The position numbers were made by a program, and so were the translations under genes. Shown here in pieces: positions 12,401 to 23,033 of a stretch of 64,000 nucleotides of DNA. Where the stretch lies: the NCBI GenBank assembly GCA_003988855.1, contig QYAI01000007.1, positions 124,001 through 188,000 of the forward strand, given 5' to 3'. Numbering within the stretch: position 1 is the stretch's first letter; every line of letters begins with the position of its first letter. The stretch is from Arachnopeziza araneosa. Taxonomy: Eukaryota > Ascomycota > Leotiomycetes > Helotiales > Arachnopezizaceae. Below the pieces are notes generated by a model. That model saw nothing but the letters and a program-made list of their open reading frames with translations. It was not told the origin of the DNA and did not search any database.

Positions 12401-13243
12401 CAGCCTATCTTCAATGACTGGGTGGTGGAATTTGTTGAGATTATGCATAAACTCAAACGCCCACAAACCATTAATGGTATTGAATCCACTCCTCGGCCGA
12501 CACAGCTGCCAGTTCGTGCTCTCGGAGATGATAGGGAAGATAAAATCATCCTTGGCAGAGAATTCGAGAAGCCGCTAAAGCGTCAAATTGCTGGCCTCAT
12601 ACGTCGCCAAAAAGATGAGATGCTTCACCCTGAATTAGCCTCCGATTACTCGTTCCCTGTTCTTCCAGGCTCGCACCTTAAACTCTCCAACGCCGCACTC
12701 CAACTTGTCAAATCCCTCATGCAAGTCTTGAGTCTCGACAAGAATATCACCATGGAAGCGAGACTTCTCCGAAAAGAGCTCCTCGCGCTCTTTGAAATCC
12801 GCGAATTTAGCGTCGACGCACGTTTTGAGAATCCTTCAGAGTCATTAAAGCTTCCCCAGGTTATCTGTGACAACTGTACCATGTCTCGCGACCTAGATTT
12901 CTGCCGCGATGAAGATCTCATCCCTACCGAACCCGGAGAAGTCAGAGCATGGAAGTGCAATTTCTGTGAGAGCGAGTATGATCGTTTGAAGATTGAAGAG
13001 AGGTTGATTTCTGGGATTATGGGCGTAGTGAGTGAGTGGAATGGGATGGATTTAAAGTGTGGCAAGTGTGGGATCATCAGGATCAACGATTTCATGGAGC
13101 ATTGTGCCTGTTCCGGTGTTTGGGTGGAGAGCGTTATGAGAGATGGAGTGGTGAGAAAACTGAACGTTGCTGCAAGGGTAGCACATAGCTATGGGCTGCG
13201 GATGCTTGGAGTTGTGGTTGATCAGGTGTTAGGCGAGTTGTGA
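6485..13243 (+). CDS. POL2: DNA polymerase epsilon catalytic subunit A
   Basis: Three exons, 6485..7089, 7136..7278 and 7323..13243, giving 2222 aa, the usual length for fungal Pol2. The exonuclease domain has motif Exo I with YDIETTKLP (Asp286, Glu288) and Exo II TYNGDFFDWPF. The family-B polymerase motifs are intact: motif A DVASMYPNI (Asp636), motif B KVILNSFYGYVM, motif C LDTDGIW (Asp871, Asp873). The catalytically inactive second polymerase-like half follows. The C-terminus, from about residue 2098, carries the two Cys-rich modules (CDNC...CNFC and CGKC...CACS) that bind the Dpb2 subunit. It is the leading-strand replicative polymerase. Both introns are short and split the conserved N-terminal region; joins were set by frame and by the blocks SANAGFDLFDD and DIRTGKWYSV. 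No lesion is seen across 6.7 kb, which argues against poor sequence quality as the cause of breaks elsewhere. Confidence 0.97.
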
Positions 13244-13674
13244 TCCGAAGGTAGTCGGAAAACATTGCTGGGGTTAGGTTTGGTTTCTGAGTATAGCGGG
13301 CATGGATTGGCGTTCTCATTTTGTTGCACTGTAGAAGCGTATTTAGTTGAAGTGTATCGCACATAATAGAGAAGAAATTATGAGAATAATTTATCTGGAA
13401 GTCAATTATAAATTTTCCTCTCCCGAATATTAAAGGCTTGCATAAACGATTGCACTTGTTGGTAGCGCTGCTTATTAGAAGATAGAAGGCTCTTGCTGAG
13501 CTGAACTGTTGTCCACGACTCATAATTTGTTTGTTTACTTGTCAAGCAAGACGGCCCATGAACCGCAAAGTTACAGTCGAATCAACATCGTTGGCACTAA
13601 CCGACACGAAAGAGAATGCAAAGCAGCATGCTACTTCGTCTTGATGGACCACGCCATTCATAGATACCTTGTCG
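13244..13674. other. Intergenic region between convergent genes
   Basis: About 430 bp between the POL2 stop and the stop of the minus-strand Zn2Cys6 gene, presumably holding both terminators. No coding or repeat structure was recognised. Confidence 0.5.
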
Positions 13675-15417
13675 CTAATATTGAATAAACTTCTTCCTGA
13701 AAACTAGCCCATGTAGCCCTCTCTGAGTGGCACCCAAAATTGACTTCTGCCCGACCAAATCGACATAAGCGCACGTTATGAAAGCTCTGTAATGATCTGG
13801 GATGTAGCCATTTGCATCCATTCCCTCTTCTTCCAGTTCCTTTGTCCACAAGGCATGAATTATAGCGGCTCTAGAATCCCAGCTACCTTCCCTGTAATGC
13901 TTCGTACTTAACAACTCGATTGTCGCATCTCTTGTGCTTTTGTCTCGGCATCTGGCCGTCACTAGATATAATGCAGGGAGTATGCAAATGTCAAATTTGT
14001 ACGAAGTTCCTGGCAATACAGGAGACGTCAAAAACGGGTACACGTATTTGGCTAAAGAGAGGATTGTTTGGAATTTCGGGAGAAATACGTCGTACTGTGT
14101 TTCGTTTTCGAAGAAGGTGCCTACGAGCATGATATGGCTCATAATTGCGTGAATTTGTAGCAAGGTAATCGCAGTTTTCTCATCTTGGTTACCGCGAAGT
14201 CGAATTCTCTGGAATACTTTGGCTGAAGCTCGGGTCCATTGCCTGACTTGGTCGCGGTACTTTCGAGATTCTGGTAATAAATGCAAAGCGGGTTCTCTTG
14301 CCGTAGGGAACATACTGCCACCTGGGGGCATATCACTTCCGTCTTCCCAGGGTGGATTCGTAGAATATTCCCAAGAACCGCCAGATGCCCAAGACTTGCT
14401 TGCACTTAAGGCTAAGAGGATAAAGTGGTGATTTCGTCTCATAATCAAAGTCCCAAAAGACCTCACCATATCTAGGTTTGAGAATTCCTCTGGTATCTCT
14501 GAAAGAACTCTGTCGCTAACCTCGATCATTGTCTGATGGACACTTTGTGGTCTGGTATCCAGAAAGAATAGGACCTGTAAATCCAAGGAAGCGGATGCCG
14601 TCATAATCTCTTCTTCGACCTGTCGTTCTCGTCATTCTTTTCCCAACAGGAACGCTTTGCTCAGGCTTTTATTACACCTGTGAAGGAGCATCATTCCACT
14701 CTCTGCATTGACATGGGATGGCTTCCCAATTAGACTCTGGAAGCAAAATATAAGAAGACATATTATTAAAGCTTTCCGGACATCTTCTTTGCCATTGACG
14801 AAAGCCTTTTACATAACCTCGAAGCGCTTTGCCAAATTTCTCAAGGGCGAAATGATAGTCCGGTGGATAGATTTCAGTCAGAGGTGAGATATCGGTCCGT
14901 GTCGCCTCAGATACTCTGCTGAGAGCGCCGATTGCCACTATGGCGTCCAAAACGTAGACCTCTTGTTCGCCTGTCTGTGGGATCAAGCGATCCCAAAATG
15001 AGGTTTTAAATGGTCCTTGGATTTCTGAAGCTACTTTCTCAAAATATAATTGAAAACAGTGCGCTTCTAATTCATTGCTAAACTTGGATCTATTCTGAAC
15101 CGTAGTTATAAGCGCTTTGGCCGGACTTTTTGCTTGAATTTTGGATCTGGGAATCAAGATTCGAGATTCCGCTTTCTTCCTCGGAGGGTTGATTGGGTAA
15201 CCATCACAAGCCACTCCGAGCAGGATACACCGTTTACAAAAGGGCTTACCCTCGTCACATTTGACACGCCGAGTCCTAGATTTGAAATGAGTACTGCTTT
15301 TGGAAAACTCCAAACAACTTACTTGCAAGTATAGTAGCCTGTTCTGACCTTTCGATTCTTCCCATGTATTGGCCTCGAGGCTTCGAGGCCCAAAGGATGA
15401 GAGTCAAATGGCACCAT
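13675..15417 (-). pseudogene. Zn(II)2Cys6 transcription factor, probably broken
   Basis: The first exon, 15417..15323, and an intron ending at 15276 give a zinc-cluster start TGYYTCKTRRVKCDEGKP then CKRC. The first of the six Cys is Tyr (codon 15336-15334 on the minus strand). The frame then runs through ALEKFGKALRGYVK near 14810. From there the family-typical block (NGKEDVRKALIICLLIFCF, then HVNAESGMMLL) continues in a different frame, consistent with one extra base around 14804-14812. That frame meets TGA at 14634-14632, in frame with the remaining 300-residue fungal regulator domain ending at 13675. A GT-AG pair (14677-14620) could join the first frame to the last and give an uninterrupted 545-residue protein, but it would replace the conserved helix by unrelated residues. 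I therefore read it as a decaying regulator, with an odd splice form as the alternative. Confidence 0.65.
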
Positions 15418-15913
15418 CGTTGAAGGACAATGCGAAATACAAACAAGGAAAAAGGTCACAAGAGAAGTAGCGACAAGGGAAAGAAGAGGGTTAAGGAAGA
15501 AAACCAGGAAATTGTGCTTGCTTGCAAGAAAGAAAACATATATTTTACATGAAGAAAGTGTACGTGGATCGTCATTGAGTCTACTTTTGAGGAGCAGCTT
15601 CCTTGGAGCATTCTATTCATAATTTAAAACATCAAACCATGATCTAAGCGCTTTCCAAAGGTCATCTATATATCTTATAGGCTCAATATGATATAGATTT
15701 TTGGAGTGGAGCAGAAGTTGCGACTTGATGTGTCAAGTCACGTGGCTGGTATCGCGTCGACGCGAATATTTTCTAGGAGCAAGAAATAGTGACCTAATTC
15801 AACAAAGCTCTTCAAGTACTCGCCTGCACTCCTCTTACCTCTCGAATCCTGTCGTTGAGCTACACTGATATCTGCGGCGTCGGACTTCATAAAGATCTCA
15901 TCAAATCCTCAAC
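15418..15913. other. Divergent promoter region of the Zn2Cys6 gene and CCT7
   Basis: About 500 bp, purine-rich on the plus strand in its first half. A TCACGTG element lies at 15738-15744. Nothing else specific was seen. Confidence 0.4.
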
Positions 15914-17743
15914 ATGTCTTTCGGAGGCCAGACTCCGACAATTATTGTGTTGAAAGAGGGTTAGCTAAGAGAGCTCCCATTTGACTATTTTCAGCTTATT
16001 GACATATCTGCAATGTAGGAACCGATTCGTCGCAAGGAAAAGGGCAAATAATATCCAACATTAATGCTTGTTTAGCTGTTCAAGCTACTATTCGCAGTAC
16101 CCTAGGTCCGTATGGTGGTGATTTGCTCCTGGTCGATGAAAATGGTAGACAGACAATTACAAATGATGGCGCCACTGTTATGAAGGTATGCCGGTTTCCA
16201 AGAACTTCTTAGAGCTCTTCCACTAACATATCCAAGCTTCTCGATATCGTACACCCCGCTGCACGAATCCTTACGGATATTGCCAGATCACAGGACGCTG
16301 AAGTAGGAGATGGAACCACTTCCGTAGTTGTACTTGCTGGAGAGATTTTGAAGGAGGTCAAGGATCATGTCGAACAAGGTGTGAGCTCACAGACTATCAT
16401 CAAAGGTCTAAGAAGAGCTTCAGCTATGGCTGTAAATAAAGTCAAGGAAATCGCCGTCAATACCAGTGAAGGAAATAAGAGGGAGACTTTAAGCAAGCTG
16501 GCAGGTACTGCTATGAGCAGTAAGTTGATTAAGAGAAATACCGGGTTCTTCACAAAGAGTAAGTTACTATGGTGGATGTTATATTACTCTAATAACCTTT
16601 TTAGTGGTTGTGGATGCGGTGCTTTCTTTGGATCAAGACGATCTGAATGATAAGCTCATTGGTATCAAGAAGATTCCTGGAGGCTCTCTCACAGATTCTT
16701 TGTTCGTCAACGGTGTGGCGTTCAAGAAGACATTCTCCTATGCTGGTTTCGAACAACAACCAAAATCTTTCAAGAACCCCAAAATCGTCTGCCTAAATGT
16801 TGAACTCGAGCTGAAGTCGGAGAAAGATAATGCTGAAGTACGGGTCGAGCAAGTATCTGAGTATCAAGCCATCGTGGACGCAGAGTGGCAAATCATTTAC
16901 AATAAAATGGAAGCATTGTACAAGACTGGCGCAAAGGTTGTGCTGTCAAAACTACCCATTGGAGATCTCGCAACGCAATACTTTGCCGACCGTGATATCT
17001 TCTGCGCCGGCCGTGTATCCTCCGACGACTTAGAGCGCGTTATTCAAGCTACAGGTGGCTCCATCCAATCAACCTGCTCAGATATTCACCCGGAGCACTT
17101 GGGAACCTGTGGAGCCTTTGAAGAGCGTCAAATCGGTGGTGAGCGCTACAACTTCTTCGAGGACTGTCCAGCAGCCAAGACATGCACACTTGTGCTTCGT
17201 GGAGGGGCAGAGCAGTTCATTGCTGAAGTTGAGCGCTCCTTACACGATGCTATTATGATTGTCAAGCGCGCAATCAAGAACAATACTATTGTTGCCGGTG
17301 GGGGTGCGTGTGAAATGGAAGTTTCCGCCTATCTCCACCGCTACGCGGACAAGAATGTTCCACACAAACAACAAGCAATTATCAAATCCTTCGCTAAGGC
17401 TTTGGAAGTCATTCCGCGCCAACTATGCGACAATGCCGGATTTGACGCCACAGATATCCTCAACAAGCTGAGGGTCGAGCATCGAAAAGGCAACACTTGG
17501 GCCGGTGTCGATTTCGTCAACGAAGGCATCAGAGATAACCTTGAAGCGTTTGTATGGGAGCCAGCTCTGGTTAAGATCAACGCTATCCAAGCTGCAACGG
17601 AAGCTAGCTGTCTCATTCTGAGTGTAGATGAGACGATCAGGAATGAGGAGAGCGCGCAACCTCAAGCCCCTGCGAGGGGTCTACCTCCTGGAGCGGCACA
17701 GAGAGCTCTGAGAGGGAGGGGGAGAGGTATGCCTAGGCGGTAG
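15914..17743 (+). CDS. CCT7: T-complex protein 1 subunit eta (CCT7)
   Basis: Four exons, 15914..15959, 16019..16185, 16237..16558 and 16605..17743, giving 557 aa. It is a group II chaperonin subunit: the start MSFGGQTPTIIVLKEGTD is typical of eta subunits, followed by the ATP-binding blocks LGPYGGDLLL, NDGATVMK and DAEVGDGTTSVVVLAGE, and later GGGACEME near the hinge of the equatorial domain. The apical domain contains VVLSKLPIGDLATQYFADRDIFCAGRV, the segment that distinguishes eta. The C-terminus is Gly/Arg-rich (RGRGRGMPRR). It assembles with seven paralogous subunits into the cytosolic TRiC/CCT ring that folds actin, tubulin and WD-repeat proteins. All intron joins restore conserved residues; the third exon ends in an Asn/Met-splitting phase. 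No abnormality is visible. Confidence 0.95.
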
Positions 17744-17935
17744 AGGATGTGGATTTGGAAGTGAAAAACTGCATGTATTATAGTATGAGATGAATACTAG
17801 AAATGTTAGATGCAGATTGGCTTGTTGAATGCTTTTTATTATTGCTCCATGGAGCTTCAAGGTAATACTAGCTTAGATCTTCAACTGGAATTTCGTTTGA
17901 GCTCAGAGATGTATATCAATACAGAGCAAGAATCA

Positions 17936-19762
17936 TCAGCTGGCACCATATTCCCTCCCTACAGTTCTCAACGCCTCCTCGGCTGCTCTGGCCGCCGCCT
18001 CAGCCTGCAGCTGAATAATCGCACCCTCCCCATCCACGTCCGCATCCGCATCCGCATCCTCACTCCCTTCTCTATCTCTATCCCTATCCCTCTCGGCCTC
18101 TCCATGCCTCTCGTCCTCCCTCTCCGGCTCATCCACATCCTCCCTTTCGTCAACGTCATCATCGATCAACATATCCAGGTCCTCATTCCCTTCGGCATCA
18201 CCATCTCTTCTCGCACTGCCCAGCATGGCCTGGAAGCTATCCGAGTCGTGGAAGTCATGGTCATGCGTCTGAGAGGGGGAGTTGGAGGATTGATGATGGT
18301 GGTGGTGATCGTTGTGGTTGTGGGATTGGTGGTGCGAGGGTTGAGAGTGCGAGTGAGAGTACCCGGTTCCAAGGTGGTTACGGACGTCTTCCATGATTTG
18401 GGGATCCAGGGGGAGATAGTGGTCCTCTGTGCTTTGCATGCGTGCTATGGGCGCCGTGTGTTGATGCTGGTGCTGGGTGTGATGTTGAGCGTGGATCCGA
18501 GGCTGCGATTCAAGATGGTCTGAACTGTTTTGTGGTAGGGCTCGGTTCAGAACTTGTGGAGAGACGGAACCTTGGCCGGGAGGAGGGAAAGATCCATCGT
18601 TGTTGAGTGATAGAGCTCGTCCTGCGGCACTGACGCCCCCTTGGCCAGCAGAAGTGGAGGACGGCATCCTTGGAGCTGGGCGGATTACACCATCTGCACG
18701 GACGACTGGGGCTTTGCCTAGCTCTTTGCACTGAGTGCAGTTCCGGATAACCAGGCTCACAGTCTCCTTGATGCGGACCCAGTGGTAGCGTTCTGCTATT
18801 GTGGCAGTGGTTTTGTTGATGCCCCCATGTTGGAGGACGTGTACGTTTCTAGCTATCTCGTATTGCTTCTGAGGATCAGAAATCACTTCCTTGTCTTTCA
18901 GCATGAGCTTGTCCGAGTCCGGGAGAAGTTTGTAATGGGTTGCAGCGCTTCGCAATCGGCTCTTTTCTGCCCGATCGGCTCCCGCGGGATACTTCGCATA
19001 TTTCAAGTAGAATTTAATCTTGTCGAACCTTTCTTCGCTCACAAAGTCTTCTCCTTCTGGCCCAAGATCTCTGCCGTAGATGATTGCATCGATCAGTTGA
19101 CCTGGGTAGGATTTTAGGTTGCCCGCTCCCTTGACTCGCCCGATGCGTTTGAATCCAAGAGCATCCCAGATCCGACATGAAGCCACATTGGTCTCATACA
19201 CAAGATTGAAAACAGAGTAGGTATACCCCAACTTTGGGGCCCACTCAAGATAAGATTCTCCCATGAGCCGTCCCACCCCACGGTTCCGCACCGCATCCGT
19301 GACCAGAAAGCCAGCATTGCAGATATGACTACTCCGGCCAGGATAATTTGGCTTGATGTAGAAGCTCCCCAGGACCTCCCGCGACCAATCCTTCCCCTCG
19401 ACGACGTCTTCGGGGGACTCGATGTTGCCCAAGAACATGACGGCGCCAAAGTTCTGGAACCAGGAGCCGGCGAACTTGTCGACGGCCATGCCCTCCATCA
19501 TGGGATAGGTGTCTCCATTCTCGATCTCCTTGTTCAGCTGGTCGCTCAGGTACGCGAGCAGTGACGGCGGCACCTGATGCTGCGAGGAGAAGGGCACAAT
19601 GGTCGCGACGGTGACGCGGTCGCGGAGGGTGACCTGCCGCGGGTAGACGTCTTCTGGCACTTGGGGATGCGGATCGTGAGGATTGGGGAAGGGAGCTGAG
19701 CCCGAGGTCCGGTAGATGGTTGCGCTGGAAGGGTCATCCAGCATGGCCGGCATCGTGTTCAA
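17936..19762 (-). CDS. Spt10-like GNAT acetyltransferase with integrase-type HHCC zinc finger
   Basis: Single-exon frame of 608 aa. Residues about 60-230 form a GNAT N-acetyltransferase domain, with a GFLVTDAVRNRGVGRLMGE acetyl-CoA loop and a downstream NVASCRIWDALGFKRIGRV strand typical of the fold. Residues about 290-350 carry an H-x3-H (HVLQH) and a CTQC pair about 30 residues later, the HHCC zinc finger shared with retroviral and retrotransposon integrases. That combination is what defines yeast Spt10, an activator of histone genes. The C-terminal half is disordered: Pro/Gln-rich, a His-rich run, then an acidic Asp/Glu/Arg tail and an Ala-rich end. Role as a histone-promoter regulator is inferred from architecture. 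It is convergent with CCT7. Two ATGs lie close together at the start. Confidence 0.75.
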   Translation of the reverse strand: MNTMPAMLDDPSSATIYRTSGSAPFPNPHDPHPQVPEDVYPRQVTLRDRVTVATIVPFSSQHQVPPSLLAYLSDQLNKEIENGDTYPMMEGMAVDKFAGSWFQNFGAVMFLGNIESPEDVVEGKDWSREVLGSFYIKPNYPGRSSHICNAGFLVTDAVRNRGVGRLMGESYLEWAPKLGYTYSVFNLVYETNVASCRIWDALGFKRIGRVKGAGNLKSYPGQLIDAIIYGRDLGPEGEDFVSEERFDKIKFYLKYAKYPAGADRAEKSRLRSAATHYKLLPDSDKLMLKDKEVISDPQKQYEIARNVHVLQHGGINKTTATIAERYHWVRIKETVSLVIRNCTQCKELGKAPVVRADGVIRPAPRMPSSTSAGQGGVSAAGRALSLNNDGSFPPPGQGSVSPQVLNRALPQNSSDHLESQPRIHAQHHTQHQHQHTAPIARMQSTEDHYLPLDPQIMEDVRNHLGTGYSHSHSQPSHHQSHNHNDHHHHHQSSNSPSQTHDHDFHDSDSFQAMLGSARRDGDAEGNEDLDMLIDDDVDEREDVDEPEREDERHGEAERDRDRDREGSEDADADADVDGEGAIIQLQAEAAARAAEEALRTVGREYGAS

Positions 19763-20448
19763 TCCACCACCAGCCGTTCTATGCTTCTGTTAGACCAATT
19801 CGGGATTGAGGAGGAGGGCTACGGTACTGAGCAGGGCAACAAAGTCCTCCCAATCCGCCCGTACGCCGTTCGCAATGCCGCAGCTGGTTCCTCTCTCGAA
19901 TCTCCAGAGAGGTCGCGAATTTCCTGATTGGGGTTGGATCCGGGTCTTGGGTTGAGTGAGTGCTGGATTGTGCTGCTGTTTGTTCTGAGAATTCCACCAG
20001 GAGAATACAGCCTTCGATTGTCCCGGTGGAGAGCCTTAACCCCGAAGTCTGCCTCGGCGTTAAGTTATCAGCATACCCACCGCTGACTCATCATGCGGAC
20101 GGTACGAAAGTGAAGTGGAGTGGAGTGGAGTGGAGTGGAGTGGAGTGGTATACTCTCCACCTCTACCTTCACCATCCACACTCATCTCCCAACCTCACTT
20201 CTCAGAGAGAACCGCTCGGCACAGGTGCACAGCAATTAGACATTGGTATTTGCATAAACTACAAACAATCATGAAAAGTCCCCCCAACCCCCATGTGACG
20301 AATAACTCATTAGAAGAAAACAAAGAAACAGTCAATCAATCAATTGACGCACTTCGCTTCAATTCAAGCCCATGAGAGGCACGACCATTCGCATTAAATA
20401 ACGATCTGTACAATCCTTCTCCTTCAATAAATCATAAAACACCCTTCT
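19763..20448. other. Intergenic region upstream of the Spt10-like gene
   Basis: About 690 bp containing the promoter of the Spt10-like gene and the 3' flank of the WSC gene. It holds a TGGAG pentanucleotide array, listed separately. No further gene was recognised. Confidence 0.5.
20112..20149 (+). repeat. (GTGGA)n pentanucleotide microsatellite
   Basis: About seven contiguous GTGGA units with no interruption, flanked by near-miss copies (GTGAA at the left edge). It is non-coding and lies about 350 bp upstream of the Spt10-like start codon. Confidence 0.95.
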
Positions 20449-23033
20449 TTACAGCATCAACAACGCGCCAGCTATCGCTACAACACCTGCTCCTACACTC
20501 CAGTCCCTGCCAATACTAGCACCAGCTTTATACGTAGTCGTCGGCTTCGCACTTCCAACCAAGGTCACGCTTCCACTGGGGCCAGTTTTCGTGGCAGTTC
20601 CGTTACCTAGTGGGTAAGCGGGTTTGCTTGATGGGGCCTTGTTGAGAGTTGATGGGAAGACGACTGGTACGTGCGAGTGGCTCGTGTATGGGATGGTGAT
20701 GGTCAAGGTCTCGGTGATACCAGCGCTGGTGGTGGTAAATGTCTTGGTGGTCATCTTGATGCTTGCGGGTGTAGTCTTGGCAAGCACCGGGAGTGTTTGG
20801 GTTTGGCTAGTTGTGACGGTGGTGAGACCTTCAGGGCAGATATCGACATAGGTTGTTACTACGACTGTAGTGTAGTAAGCGGTTGTCTTGGGTTTGCTGG
20901 GATGAGAGTGTGGAGGTCTAGCGGTGGTGGTTGCTTTTGCTGTTACTGGGCAGACGGTTGTGTACAGGGAGATGACCTCTGTAGTGACCTGACCAATACG
21001 AGCTGGGCAGTCGGTGACTGTCGCGGCACAAGACGTGATGGTGTACACAGTCGTGGCATAGACTGTTGAGGTCGAGTATGAGGTAATAGAAGCCGGAATA
21101 GAAGTGCTGGAACTACCAATAGCGGAGCTTGAAGCAAGAACAGAGCTGCTGGAAGATGAGGTGCTCGAAGTTGTGACAACTGAGGACGAGCTGCTGATCG
21201 CCGAAGTAGATGAACTGACAACAGAAGATAAGCTGACAACAGAAGATGAGCTGACAACAGAAGATGAGCTGGTAGCGGCTAATAAGCTTGCGACGGAGCT
21301 TGATGTGGTAGAAGATGCTGTGGCGCTCGAGGATGAGGAAGAAACAGCGGCAACAAGATTAGGATCGACGTAGATGGTGAGAAGGGTGCTAGCAATATCC
21401 AGTTGACGTTTAGTGACTTCCAAAGTACCACCACAAGCTTCAGATGCATCACCGGGGCAAGGAATGGCACAGTTTGCAGAGAATGATGGCACTAAAGTAG
21501 CCGTATCAAAGTCATCTGAGCAAAAGCAGAAGTCCGACCAGAGACCGGCATATTTCTTACCCTCAGCGAAACAAGCAGATGTGCAAAGTTCAAGCGTGTT
21601 GCTTGGCAATTCATACTCAAACCCGAAATCGGCGAAAGAATCTAATGAACTGTAGCAACCGACGAGACCATAGTCACCGACAGTGGTAGGATCCGACAGA
21701 GGAGTTGGGGTAGTAGCTGGGTCGGTCGAAGTCGCAGCTGCAGTAGTTGAGCTAGCAGGTGGATCGGTTGAAGTGGAGCTAGCAGCCGTAGTGGAGCTAA
21801 TATCATCAATTTGGGCCGAAGCAGTTACGGCAGCAGTGGAGCTAGTTGTCACAACTTCCGTTGAACTACTTGACGCAGGTTCAGTAGTTGTTGCTGCTGC
21901 TTCAGTTGTGCTAGATGCCACAATTTCCGTTGAGCTGGTGGCAGGAGTTGAGGTCGAAGGAATTGCGGTAGCAGTAGTATAGCTTTTTTCCCCACACTGG
22001 TAGACGTCAAGTCTGTTAGGGGCACCGCAAAATTCACCTGGAGTTCCATCGCAAGGCATATTGCATTCAAATGATGAGGCAGCTTTGCTTCCTTCGTTGA
22101 AGCCATTACCGCAGTAACCTATCAGGATTAGAAAGTAATTCAACACAAGTACACAAGAACTTACACTCGCCACCATACTCAACACCAAATATAGAATATC
22201 CAGAGCAATAAGTAGCGCAGATCGCAACAGACATCTTGCCGTAGTTGATATAGGCAGATCCACTAAGAGCACGAACTCCGTTGCCCTCAGTGTAGCAGCC
22301 GATCCAAGCACAGTTGTCAACCGATGGAATGGTGGTCGGTGTGACTACAGGGCCTGCAGGTGTCGTAGTTGTGGGTACAGTTGCTACAACAGCTGGGGAA
22401 GATGTAGGGGTCACGGCAACCTTAGCTGGACTGGTACTGGCGACAACGACTGGTGCAGTTGTAGGGGTGGCAACTTGATTTAGTTAGCTTGTTCAACTGG
22501 GATTTCAAATAGAGGTTCAGAGCATATCAAAAATTCGATAAGCGCATATAGCTCTCCTAAGGACGTACCAGGTACACTCGATTTTGTGATGTTGGAATAA
22601 ACTCGGAATGGGATGGGAGGAAGAGCATAAACGCTCATTTGCAAATTCCATCCTCCGCACGTTTGCGAAGAGTTTCCAGCACATGGCGCATTACATTCAG
22701 ATGGGTCTAGAATGGTAGGTTCTTCGTTGAAAAGCTTTCCACACCGACCTGTGGAACTATCAGCACTCGTCACTCCGTAAACAAACTTAACTTACACTCG
22801 TCAGCATACTCAAGCGAGATGAATTCATAGCCGATGCAGTCCGACGCGCAACTCTCCAAAGTCATGCCAGCATACCCGGTATAAACATCTGTCAGCTGCC
22901 GAGTATCTGTATCCTGCACACATCCGTAGGGGACATAGTCGCTGAAATCCGCCAAAGCCCCGACAGAGAAAAATGAGAGGACGGCCAGCTTGGCCAAACG
23001 AGGCGATCTCAGAAAGAGTGATGAGAAAGCCAT
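20449..23033 (-). CDS. GPI-anchored cell-wall protein with three WSC domains
   Basis: Four exons on the minus strand, 23033..22796, 22748..22569, 22473..22165 and 22118..20449, giving 798 aa. The N-terminus has a basic then hydrophobic signal peptide ending near GALA. Three WSC domains are visible: residues about 33-130 (YGCVQD ... NAPCAG...TCGG), about 183-290 (WIGCYTEG ... CNMPCDG) and about 391-485 (LVGCYSS ... CAIPCPG...CGG), each with the expected regularly spaced Cys. Two introns interrupt WSC domains at the same ECxC position (ADE|C and GGE|C), suggesting domain duplication with the intron. The rest is a long Ser/Thr/Ala-rich, probably O-glycosylated stalk, then a hydrophobic tail (VGAGVVAIAGALLML) that fits GPI attachment. 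WSC proteins act as wall sensors or glycan binders. There is no cytosolic tail, so a wall-stress signalling role like Wsc1 is less likely than a structural or glycan-binding one. Confidence 0.85.
21205..21275 (-). repeat. 18-base Ser-coding tandem repeat in the WSC gene
   Basis: On the plus strand units close to GAGCTGACAACAGAAGAT recur three to four times head to tail and encode repeated Ser/Val segments (SSVVS) of the stalk on the minus strand. The frame is maintained, so copy number can vary without breaking the gene. Confidence 0.8.

Noticed and set aside
18166..18523. Long frames on both strands opposite the His/Asp-rich tail of the Spt10-like gene
   Set aside because: Low-complexity codon runs leave all frames open; only the minus-strand frame carries domains.
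21104..21373. Plus-strand Glu/Leu-rich frame opposite the WSC stalk
   Set aside because: It is the complement of Ser-coding repeats in the WSC gene.
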